From contig NZ_CP047357.1 in assembly GCF_030408835.1 (NCBI RefSeq), positions 806,001-870,000 on the forward strand: 64,000 nucleotides of DNA. Reading direction: 5' to 3'. The notes below the pieces were generated by a model, which ran no database searches, was not told where the DNA came from, and worked only from the letters and a program-made list of their open reading frames with translations. Position 1 is the stretch's first letter; the number at the start of each line of letters is the position of its first letter. Both the position numbers and the translations under genes were made by a program. Positions 26,592 through 34,305 of this stretch are shown piece after piece. Source of the DNA: Corynebacterium freneyi (GTDB taxonomy: Bacteria > Actinomycetota > Actinomycetes > Mycobacteriales > Mycobacteriaceae).

Positions 26592-27554
26592 TCACTCGGA
26601 TTGGCGCCGCTCCCAGTCACCGAAGGTTTCCCTCGATGCGGTCTGCCACGTGGTTCGGCCGTTGGCGCTGGCTCGGCCGTACACCACGGCAGCGGCAGCT
26701 GACGCGGACGTGAACACGAAATCTTTCTGGAGCGTAACCAGATGCGGGCGAGGACCAGGAGTACTGATGGCGACGACCTTCGCATGAAGCGGTTGCCGTG
26801 CATTGAACTGCTTTCGAGTTGTATCCGCCATAGCTGGGTTGTCTTTCATCATCCCGTTGATGATTGAACCCTCAAGCATGGTGAACTCACCGTCGATGAG
26901 CTGAGCCTTCGCGTCGCAACCGTCACGTGTCGTCATATGGAACACGGGACTGTCCGGAGACGCGGTAACCTCGGTTGCATCCACATCGACCGTGGGGGTG
27001 GCCGACTTTACGGCTGTGGACGCCGAGTCGGGCTTTGTGGCTGCCGCTTTCGGGCGGCCACGGAAAATGTCGAAGCCGAGAACGGGCATCAGGATCTGGA
27101 TCTGGCTGATGAAGTATTTCATGTCGGATTCATCGGCTTCGGGCAAAGCCGCTCCACCAGTCGGAGCATTGCCATTGAGCAGCTTGAACCGTCCGATGTT
27201 CTGGGCAAGCCTGATCAGTTCCGACTCCAGATAACGGACATGGGCTTTGGTCAGGTTCATGTCCTTGGACGTGATGATGACGACGTCCTTCCAGAAGTCC
27301 TTGTGGATGTTGTGTTGGTCGAGGCGGTTTGCGACGAAGTCCCCCTCGCCGATGTATGCCGCAGGCTGGTCTTCTTCGTCGGTCCCGAAGAGGATGTAGA
27401 CGCCAGTCCGCTTGGCTTCTTCCCGGCGTTTGATTTCGCCCAGTTCGCTTCGGCGGCCCCGGAGCATGTGCCCGGTCCAATTGAGGATCTCCGCCGTCAT
27501 CAAGCCCCCGACGGTTCCATCGACGAGGAAGAGGCGCACTTGCTTGCCGGTCAT
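26592..27554 (-). CDS. GIY-YIG nuclease family protein with DUF4357-like C-terminus
   Basis: Protein of 320 residues from ATG 27554 with GGAG ahead. The GIY-YIG core is GVYILFGTDEEDQPAAYIGEG, followed by helix residues RLDQHNIHKDFWKDVVIIT and YLESELIRLA with the conserved Glu. A Thr/Ala/Asp-rich linker leads to a C-terminal segment DFVFTSASAAAAVVYGRASANGRTTW resembling DUF4357. Such proteins are often found in type I R-M loci, and this one precedes hsdM on the same strand with a 177-bp gap. Its function is unproven; DNA cleavage is inferred from the fold. Confidence 0.82.
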   Translation of the reverse strand: MTGKQVRLFLVDGTVGGLMTAEILNWTGHMLRGRRSELGEIKRREEAKRTGVYILFGTDEEDQPAAYIGEGDFVANRLDQHNIHKDFWKDVVIITSKDMNLTKAHVRYLESELIRLAQNIGRFKLLNGNAPTGGAALPEADESDMKYFISQIQILMPVLGFDIFRGRPKAAATKPDSASTAVKSATPTVDVDATEVTASPDSPVFHMTTRDGCDAKAQLIDGEFTMLEGSIINGMMKDNPAMADTTRKQFNARQPLHAKVVAISTPGPRPHLVTLQKDFVFTSASAAAAVVYGRASANGRTTWQTASRETFGDWERRQSE

Positions 27555-27683
27555 TAGGTCTCCATTGCTGCTGTCGTGCGGGCGTTGCAAACGGTTTCGA
27601 GCCTATGGCATGTCCGGCGGCCACGAGCGGAGGAGTTCGTGAAGCATGCTACTTGAGCTGGTGTTATCTGAGAAGGCCGAAAC

Positions 27684-27710
27684 CCGGCACGTGCGTAAAG
27701 CAGGTGCCGG
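27684..27710 (-). terminator. Possible terminator after the DUF4352-like gene
   Basis: CCGGCAC / GTGCCGG pair across a 13-base loop, followed on the minus strand by GTTTCGG. It lies 30 bases after the stop of the gene at 27740-28447. The T-run is short. Confidence 0.4.
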
Positions 27711-27739
27711 CCTCGTTCGCAGTCATCGGGACTGGGAAA

Positions 27740-28447
27740 TCAGTCAAGCTCCACGTACGTCAGCTTGTCGTAGTTGACCGTCGGGTCGGCAAACCCGAGC
27801 TTGAAACCCTTGGCGGTCTCGGGCACCTCGAATGCCCACTTCATGGTCTTGGTGAATCCCGGGTTCGTTTGCTCATTGCAGCCAGGATTGCCGGGGATCC
27901 GATAGAGGCTGTCGATCGGCTGGAAGTGGCGCCCCTGGTCATCGACGAGTTCCGACTGGATCGCGAATCCGCAGGTGAGATCCCACGCTTCCGTGCCGGT
28001 GTTCTCGACCTCGGTGGTCACCGTGACCAGTTTGCCGCCCTCGACGGCATCGAGGGACTCGGTAGCGGCGTGCTCTGCCCGTACTCCCTCCTCAAGGTAG
28101 TCAATCGAAGGGCCCTCCTCGATGTTCGTGACGGTCAAGCGGATTCCATCGGAATCAACGGCATCCCCCTTGCCGCCGGCGACATTTACGGAACTCATGG
28201 ACGGCGAATCCGGACCTTCATCCACATCGAAGATCGATGCCGTTTCGGCTTCACCGTCGGCATCGATGCCCGTGGTTGCGGTAACCGACGAGGCGCCGGT
28301 GAAGAACCCGAGCGTAAAAGCGACGACAACGCCAACGACGGCGAGGATGATGCCGAGGATCAACGGGGTTTTGCTGCGGGGCTTGTTCACGGGAATCGGG
28401 TGAGCATTGCCGTATGGGGACGGGCCTGCGTTAAAGGGAGAGGACAT
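27740..28447 (-). CDS. Membrane-anchored DUF4352-like protein
   Basis: Protein of 235 residues. A Pro/Asn-rich cytoplasmic N-terminus is followed by one transmembrane helix at about 28-50 (LILGIILAVVGVVVAFTLGF), an acidic linker, and an extracytoplasmic domain from about residue 100 with RLTVTNIEEG, KLVTVTTEVENTGTEAWDL and FEVPETAKGFKLGF. This is the immunoglobulin-like layout of DUF4352/telokin-like proteins, whose role is unknown. Two Cys (CGF, GCNE) could form a disulfide. It lies upstream of the R-M genes on the same strand; no functional link is evident. Confidence 0.75.
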   Translation of the reverse strand: MSSPFNAGPSPYGNAHPIPVNKPRSKTPLILGIILAVVGVVVAFTLGFFTGASSVTATTGIDADGEAETASIFDVDEGPDSPSMSSVNVAGGKGDAVDSDGIRLTVTNIEEGPSIDYLEEGVRAEHAATESLDAVEGGKLVTVTTEVENTGTEAWDLTCGFAIQSELVDDQGRHFQPIDSLYRIPGNPGCNEQTNPGFTKTMKWAFEVPETAKGFKLGFADPTVNYDKLTYVELD

Positions 28448-28728
28448 GCGCGGACTTTCTGGCTCAGGCGATCGTCATGGACGTCGCAAGGAACGCATCC
28501 CTTCCGGATCAAGGGAGCGAAACTACGGCCGATGCAGTGCGAGCGCCAATTGGCTGCCCGTCTTTGCGGCCAAATCAGAATGATAGATAGGCCTGTGGAT
28601 GTGTTGCTCACGGTATCGAACACCGTTGCGTAAACGCGCAGCATTTCGGGTGGAGCATTCGGCGCTTCGTGGAACGGCTCCGAATTCTATCGAGCGAACA
28701 CCCTACCCATCGCCGCAGATACGTGCGT
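28448..28728. other. Gap between the DUF4352-like gene and IS copy 2
   Basis: About 280 bp without a credible gene. It probably contains the promoter of the DUF4352-like gene and then the target region of IS copy 2. Confidence 0.5.
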
Positions 28729-28736
28729 CGATAACT

Positions 28737-30189
28737 GGCCCTTCCGGTTTTAGAGTGCGTTGATCTTGGCCTGGAACCCTCCGGAGTGGATCAGTGACCG
28801 CAAGATGTAGTGGTTGAGGTTCCTGAACCCGAGTGCGATGCCACGCAGGTGCTCCAACCGTCCGTTGATGGCCTCGACGGGGCCATTGGAAGCGCCGGTG
28901 TCGAAGTACGCGAGGATCTCGGCCCGTCGTTTCCACATCGTCCGGCCCAACTGCCCCAGCTCCTGGACCCCGGCGGGAAGATCTTTCCGGATCCGGCACA
29001 TGATTTTGTACATCCACCTCTTCCCGACCCGACGGTCAGGATGCTCATAGGCTGCGATGATGTCCTGATACGTCCAGTGCGTGACATCCACAGCCGTGTG
29101 CCGCTCATCAGCGAACACCGCGTCCAGCTTCGCTTTCTGCCTGTCGGTCAGCAGTCCCATCCGGGTTAGCAGGATCCGACGCACCCCGTACAAGGGATCC
29201 CCTGACCGGCCGCGATGCCCACAGGTGTCCTGTTGGATCCGCTGCCGGGTCATAGTCAGCTTGTCGGCGGCCAGGTGCACGACGTGGAACGGGTCCATCA
29301 CCTTCCTCGCCTTCGGCAGCTGCTCGGTGGTGGCGGTGTGGTAGCCGGCGAATCCGTCCATCGCCACGACTTTCACCCGGTCGCGGAAGGACTTCTCCCG
29401 GGCGGCGAGCCAGCGGCGCAGCACCTCAGCGGATCTGCCCGGCACCATGTCCAACAGCCGGGCGGGCCCGGTGCCGTCCACGTTCGGCGTCAGGTCGACG
29501 ATGACGGTGACGAAACCGGGAGTACCGTCGCCGCGGCGGTGTTTCCATTTGTGCTCGTCCACCCCCAGGACGCGGACTCCGGCCAGGTGGGTGGGATCAG
29601 CGTAGATCAGCTCCCAGGCCTGTTCGAGGGCTACCTGGTTGACCAGATCCCAGCCGATGTCCAGGGACTTCGAGATCGCGGCAACGCTCATGCGGTCAAT
29701 CGCCAGGCGCTGGAGGATCCAGCGGGTGCAGCGGTCGGTGAGCTTGGCTTTCCGCTTCGCGCACACGAGTTGCTGTTGAAAGATCTTTGTCGCACAGGCG
29801 GTGTTGGTGCAGGTGAAACGGGGTAGCCGGATCCGTAACCGGGTGGGATGCCCGACGACGGGCAGGTCCACGAGTTCACGGATCCGGTGATCACGCAGCC
29901 GGCCTTTCATCCCGCAGGCCGGGCAGGAGGCATCCTGTTCCACCGGGCGGCAGGTGATCCACGTGTGGCGCTCATCGATCGCGGCGCCCGTGATGGTCAG
30001 GCCGAGTTCAACGGTCCGGATGATGGTGTCAGCAATAAGAGACGTAGAATCGGGCATAGGTCCTCGGGGCGAAAGATGGTTGTGTAGGAGCTTTCATCTT
30101 CGCACCAGGGACCCCTATATCTTGTGGTGGGTCCCGATCCTCATACTTGGTACCTCATCCCGGCTACGCACCCCAGATCCGGAAGAGCC
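28737..30189 (-). mobile_element. Intact ISL3-family insertion sequence (copy 2, a different element)
   Basis: Complete element of 1453 bp. Its ends read GGCCCTTCCGGTTTTAGAGT at 28737 and, reversed at 30189, GGCTCTTCCGGATCTGGGGT. The octamer CGATAACT flanks it at 28729-28736 and 30190-30197, a perfect 8-bp target duplication. Transposase and ends are related to, but distinct from, copy 1, so this is a second element that jumped independently. Confidence 0.96.
28750..30057 (-). CDS. ISL3-family transposase
   Basis: Transposase of 435 residues, uninterrupted. Zinc-binding N-terminus (CPACGMKGRLRDH, then CTNTAC), helix-turn-helix SVAAISKSLDIGWDLVNQVA, and DDE residues in LGVDEHKWK, VAMDGFAGY and SNGPVEAINGRLEHLRGIA. 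The C-terminal half is close to the transposase of copy 1, the N-terminal half much less so. Confidence 0.97.
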   Translation of the reverse strand: MPDSTSLIADTIIRTVELGLTITGAAIDERHTWITCRPVEQDASCPACGMKGRLRDHRIRELVDLPVVGHPTRLRIRLPRFTCTNTACATKIFQQQLVCAKRKAKLTDRCTRWILQRLAIDRMSVAAISKSLDIGWDLVNQVALEQAWELIYADPTHLAGVRVLGVDEHKWKHRRGDGTPGFVTVIVDLTPNVDGTGPARLLDMVPGRSAEVLRRWLAAREKSFRDRVKVVAMDGFAGYHTATTEQLPKARKVMDPFHVVHLAADKLTMTRQRIQQDTCGHRGRSGDPLYGVRRILLTRMGLLTDRQKAKLDAVFADERHTAVDVTHWTYQDIIAAYEHPDRRVGKRWMYKIMCRIRKDLPAGVQELGQLGRTMWKRRAEILAYFDTGASNGPVEAINGRLEHLRGIALGFRNLNHYILRSLIHSGGFQAKINAL

Positions 30190-30268
30190 CGATAACTCGT
30201 TCGATGTGGTCCGGCCAGGTTATCCGGGCGACCGGATACGGTGCGGGCATCAACGAAAGGAGATCCCC

Positions 30269-31414
30269 ATGACCACGTCAATTGCCCCGGTTTCGCAGTC
30301 CGCTCGCTCCGCCACGGCATTGCGGGGGCCGTCTCCCGCCATGATGCGCCGGCGCATTAACCCCCGGCTCGTACCTCTTCGGGATGACGACGTCACGGCG
30401 ACGCCACTCCCGACTACGGAGTCTGGCGCCGAAGCCGTGCTCGCGACGATCCACGTGGCGTCGGCAACGACCGCCACTGCCGCCATCATGTGCGGCGAGC
30501 TCCGCATCAGCCATCCGGGACTGCAGGATTGGGTGCTGACCCGGATCGAGTGCGACCGCCACGAACACCCCTCCCAGCCGGCGGCGTGGGCGACGCCGGA
30601 GGAACGGCAGAAATTCGCCAACGCCAGGAACGCGGCGCTGACCCGAAGGGCCATCGCCGACCGGGCGCGCATCGCCGTGGATTTGGCCGGTCACCTGGCG
30701 GCGATCCAGGCGGTGCATGGCCGCGTCGTCGTGGACATCCCCGACGCCATGGTGGCCGCGGCGGTCGGCACGCTGCCCTTCGGGCTGGAACGGTTCTCCG
30801 GGAACCTCGGGGTGGTGGATGGGGCCCGTCGCAGCGTCTATCGCTCCGTCGACGGACAGCTCGAAGACGAAAAGGAGCGCGTCGGGCGCATCGAAGCCGA
30901 AGAAGCACGCAACCGGGAACCCCTGCGCATCGCCAGCGACGCCTCCCGCGGCCGGAGGGGAGCCGCCGGCATCGCCTGGGTCACCGCCGAGGGCCGCCAC
31001 GCCACCCGCATGGTCGACGTCAGTGCGGTCGCGGAAGCCGAGTTCCTCGCCATCAAGTCCGCCATCGACGACGCCGTCTCCCGCGAGCCGGGCCGAAAGA
31101 TTGTCATCCTCTCCGATTCGCGGAAGGCTCTCGGCGCTCTGACGGGTAAGTGGCTGCCGCAGTGGGCCACCGGCAAGCGACTGGCGCAGCTGAATCAGAC
31201 GCGCGCCCACATCCGCGACCACGGCATCCAGCTGAAGTGGGTGCGCGGCCATGCGGGTGATCCGCTCAACGAACTCGCCGACCGGCTCGCCGTCCACCGC
31301 CGCCGATGCACCGACTGCCGCCTCACCGCCGAGGTCATCGCCGACCGTGAGGTGCGAATCATCGCCGATGGCTTTGCCGACGACTCGGCGGGCGCCCCGG
31401 CGGCGGCCGCCTGA
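30269..31414 (+). CDS. RNase HI-like protein with a large N-terminal domain
   Basis: Protein of 381 residues from ATG 30269; a strong AAAGGAG seven bases upstream fixes the start. The RNase H fold is the C-terminal half: Asp in RIASDASRGRRGAAGIAW, Glu in AEAEFLAIKSAI, Asp in ILSDSRKALGAL, and His/Asp in WVRGHAGDPLNELADRLAV, so the DEDD set is complete. The N-terminal 200 residues match no family I know and include VVDIPDAMVAAAVGTLPFG. It may cleave RNA of RNA-DNA hybrids. Its upstream region is cut by IS copy 2 about 80 bp away. Confidence 0.8.
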   Translation: MTTSIAPVSQSARSATALRGPSPAMMRRRINPRLVPLRDDDVTATPLPTTESGAEAVLATIHVASATTATAAIMCGELRISHPGLQDWVLTRIECDRHEHPSQPAAWATPEERQKFANARNAALTRRAIADRARIAVDLAGHLAAIQAVHGRVVVDIPDAMVAAAVGTLPFGLERFSGNLGVVDGARRSVYRSVDGQLEDEKERVGRIEAEEARNREPLRIASDASRGRRGAAGIAWVTAEGRHATRMVDVSAVAEAEFLAIKSAIDDAVSREPGRKIVILSDSRKALGALTGKWLPQWATGKRLAQLNQTRAHIRDHGIQLKWVRGHAGDPLNELADRLAVHRRRCTDCRLTAEVIADREVRIIADGFADDSAGAPAAAA

Positions 31415-31532
31415 GCCGCCGACTTCCCGACAAAGACATCGACGTAAACCTGTGACGTGGACCTGCCCGGCCCGGCCCGTCGCATGCCGCCCCGAGTTGA
31501 CGTGACCCCGAACCCGGGCGCCTAATGGTCGG

Positions 31533-32831
31533 ATGGCCTCCACATCCAAGCGCCCCACCCCCAAGCGCTCCGACTCGGCGCGCCCCACCCCGAAGAGCCC
31601 CGTCACGGCAGCCCTGCTGTCGACCCCGCTGCTGTTCGCCGCCGTCATCGCGGTGGCGGTCAACTTGCGCGCCGGCATTTCGTCGGTGGGCCCGGTGCTG
31701 GAGGAAACCCTCGCCGCATTCGGGGCCGGTGCGTCGCAGGCGGGGCTGATCACGGCGATGCCCGGATTCCTGTTCGCGCTGATGGGCCTTGGTGCGGTGC
31801 CCGTGGCAATGCGGCTGGGTCTGACGCGAACCATCGCGCTGGGCGCCGCGCTGACGTTCACGGGACTGGCCGCGCGGCCCTGGGTGGGCGCGATGTCGGT
31901 GTTCATCGTGCTCACCGGCTTCGTCGTCGCGGGCATCGCGGTGGCCAACGTCCTGCTGCCGGCATGGATCAAACGGCACGGCGGCCGGCACGTCGTGGCC
32001 CTGATGACGGCCTACGGCGCCCTGCTCGGCCTGTCCGGCGCCGTCGGCCCCTTGAGCGCGCTGGCATTCTCCGGCGACCACGCATGGCAGTGGGCGCTGG
32101 CCGTGTGGGCGGTGCCGGCGGCGGTGCAGGTCGTGGTGTGGGTGGTGGTCGTCGTAAAGCTCGGCAACGACGCACCCCGCCCCGGCCAGGCCACCGCCGA
32201 CCGCGACCCGGCCCTCGAGGTGTCCATGTGGCGCTCGCCGACGGCGCTGTTCCTGCTGGTGTTCTTCGGCCTGCAGTCGATGAACGCCTACGTCCAGATG
32301 GGCTGGCTGCCGCAGATCTACCGCGACAACGGCGCCTCCGCGGCGACCGGCACGATCGCGTTGGCGCTGGTCGGCGGCCTCAACGTCATCGGCGGGCTGG
32401 TCATGCCGATGCTCATCGCACGCGCCCGCACGCTCACCCCGTTCGTCGTCGTCTTCGCCGTCGCCACCGCAGGCGGTTACCTGGGACTGTTGCTTGACGA
32501 CGCCCACCTGCCCCTCCTATGGGCCCTCCTCCTCGGTGTCGGCGGATTCTGCTTCCCCACGGCGATCGCCCTCATCCCGGCGCGCAGCCGCTCGCACGTG
32601 ATCACGGCGAAACTGTCCGGATTCGTCCAGCCCTACGGGTACCTGATGGCCGGGACGGGGCCCATCCTGGTCGGGGCGGCGTACGGTGCGACGGGGCAGT
32701 GGCGGGAGATTCTCATCGCGCTCGTCGCCAGCGCGGTGCTCATGGGCGTCATCGGCGTACGCGCCGCCGCACCCACCACCATCGACGACGAACTCGCCGC
32801 CAGGGCCCGCCCCGCGTCCGGCCGACCCTGA
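31533..32831 (+). CDS. MFS transporter, CynX/NimT family
   Basis: Inner-membrane protein of 432 residues with 12 predicted helices. The signature LRAGISSVGPVLEE in the first helix region and the duplicated ALVGGLNVIGGLVMP motif are those of the CynX/NimT (cyanate/nitroimidazole) MFS branch. The hydrophilic N-terminus has a KRPTPKRSDSARPTPK repeat. The substrate cannot be inferred. Two copies of the repeated DNA word lie inside (32150-32160 and 32492-32502). Confidence 0.85.
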   Translation: MASTSKRPTPKRSDSARPTPKSPVTAALLSTPLLFAAVIAVAVNLRAGISSVGPVLEETLAAFGAGASQAGLITAMPGFLFALMGLGAVPVAMRLGLTRTIALGAALTFTGLAARPWVGAMSVFIVLTGFVVAGIAVANVLLPAWIKRHGGRHVVALMTAYGALLGLSGAVGPLSALAFSGDHAWQWALAVWAVPAAVQVVVWVVVVVKLGNDAPRPGQATADRDPALEVSMWRSPTALFLLVFFGLQSMNAYVQMGWLPQIYRDNGASAATGTIALALVGGLNVIGGLVMPMLIARARTLTPFVVVFAVATAGGYLGLLLDDAHLPLLWALLLGVGGFCFPTAIALIPARSRSHVITAKLSGFVQPYGYLMAGTGPILVGAAYGATGQWREILIALVASAVLMGVIGVRAAAPTTIDDELAARARPASGRP

Positions 32832-32888
32832 TCCCGCGCCCGAACACAACGAGTGGCGGCCGCGGCACCCGCAGGTACGCTTCCGGAT

Positions 32889-33404
32889 ATGACGCAGGAC
32901 ACCATTCAGCAGGAAATCATCGCGACACTGCAACGACTCGGCCTGGAACTGCGCAACCCCGCCGCCATCCGCGCGGGGGAGAACCGGGCACGCTCCATCC
33001 TCACGGCGGAGCATTACAACGGTGGCCCGGCGTTTTCGCACGTGCTCGCCTACGACGCAGAAATGATCGAAGCCGACGACGCCTACGGCGAATGGGTCCA
33101 CGAATGGGCCCGCGCCACGGGCAAAGAGGACCGCGTCACCGACGTCGCCTCGCACGTCGATTTCGACGGCGGCACCTCGTGGCTGACCTACCGCCTCGAC
33201 GGCCGCGACGTGCGAATCGAGTTCACGCAGGAAGCCGACTGGCTGGACATCGAGGTTTTCGACCGCGTTCTCGAAGACTTCGGCACCATCCCCGGCCGCA
33301 CCCGCCTATACATCGACAACGGCCAATCCGGGGTCTACATCTGGGTCCCCGACGACGACGTCGCCGAGTTCACCGAGCTCATCCCCGACGCCGAGGTTGC
33401 CTAG
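32889..33404 (+). CDS. Unknown acidic protein, 171 aa
   Basis: Small acidic cytoplasmic protein; ATG 32889 is chosen because MTQDTIQQEIIATLQRLGLE gives a natural N-terminus, though RBS support is weak. It contains LAYDAEMIEADDAYGEWVHE and two YRLDGRD/RLYIDNGQSGVYIWVPDDD strands. I do not recognise the family. It lies between the MFS gene and a convergent unknown gene. Confidence 0.6.
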   Translation: MTQDTIQQEIIATLQRLGLELRNPAAIRAGENRARSILTAEHYNGGPAFSHVLAYDAEMIEADDAYGEWVHEWARATGKEDRVTDVASHVDFDGGTSWLTYRLDGRDVRIEFTQEADWLDIEVFDRVLEDFGTIPGRTRLYIDNGQSGVYIWVPDDDVAEFTELIPDAEVA

Positions 33405-33423
33405 CGGCGAAATGGCGGAGCAG

Positions 33424-34194
33424 TCACGTACGTGAGTTTTCCTCGAAGCTCACCGCCCCGACGACGTACGCCGCCGCGACCATCGCCAGCCGCACCTCGC
33501 GGCTCAACCGGGAATCCATGCGCAGGCGAAAGCGGTAGAGGGAACTGAGGCTGTTGAAGAAGCCCATGCGTTCCCGGCTCAACGACGCCACCGGCGGGAC
33601 CGGGTCGCCTCCCTTGTCCGGCTGACCGACGTCGGGGAAGATCTCGACGAACCGGCAACTCCGGTCCCCGTCGGCGAGCAAGCCGGCCGGTTCGACGCCC
33701 TCCGCGTGCAATTGGATGGAAAGGCCCATCCGGAACAGCTTCCACATTCCGACGATGTAGACCAACCGCTCCTCCTCGCCGGGCAGGAAGGCGTCGAAGC
33801 TCGCGCCGCCCATGCCCCGCAGGTCGCGGATGTGCAGGAATTCCCGGCCGGCCTCGTCCTCCACGACCAGCACCCGCGGAGAGAGAAACGCGCGTTCCTC
33901 ACGGTGCCGGGCCCGGCGGATGCGGGCCACCAGCTGCCCGTCCGCGTCGAAGACGTCCATCTCCCTGCGCGAAATCTGATCGAAGGCCAGCTCGTTCAGG
34001 TCGAGGAAATCGGGGACGGCCCGGGGAGCTGGAGCGGGAGCGGCCGCCCCCGGCCGCCACGTCGGCTCGCCCGGGCGCGGCTCGGGCAGGGTCTCGAGTA
34101 GTGGCTCGGGCGGGGGATCGGGTCGCTTTTCCTTGCGGGCGGCGAAGTAGCTCGACTCGGTGGCCTGCTCCCACAAACTGCGTTCGTCGGTCAT
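33424..34194 (-). CDS. Unknown protein with scramblase/LURP-like beta domain
   Basis: Protein of 256 residues. After a Pro-rich linker (about 25-62), the region 75-200 alternates strands in the manner of LURP-one/scramblase-like barrels: REMDVFDADGQLVARIRR, RVLVVEDEAGREFLHIRDL and LVYIVGMWKLFRMGLS. A hydrophobic helix REVRLAMVAAAYVVGAVSF closes the protein. The fold call is tentative and no function follows. It converges with the 171-aa gene. Confidence 0.55.
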   Translation of the reverse strand: MTDERSLWEQATESSYFAARKEKRPDPPPEPLLETLPEPRPGEPTWRPGAAAPAPAPRAVPDFLDLNELAFDQISRREMDVFDADGQLVARIRRARHREERAFLSPRVLVVEDEAGREFLHIRDLRGMGGASFDAFLPGEEERLVYIVGMWKLFRMGLSIQLHAEGVEPAGLLADGDRSCRFVEIFPDVGQPDKGGDPVPPVASLSRERMGFFNSLSSLYRFRLRMDSRLSREVRLAMVAAAYVVGAVSFEENSRT

Positions 34195-34305
34195 GGCGGT
34201 TCCTCCGATCGGCCATGGCGTACCGCAGAGGCGCTCCGCCGTGGCGTGCTGCAGTGGCGTGCTCGTGCGCCGAACTTAGTCGAATCCTTCCGGCGGCGCC
34301 GCGTG

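Noticed and set aside
17369..30189. The region as a composite transposon with ISL3 ends
   Set aside because: The two elements differ in transposase and ends, and each has its own private 8-bp duplication. A composite transposon would show one duplication at the outer borders only.
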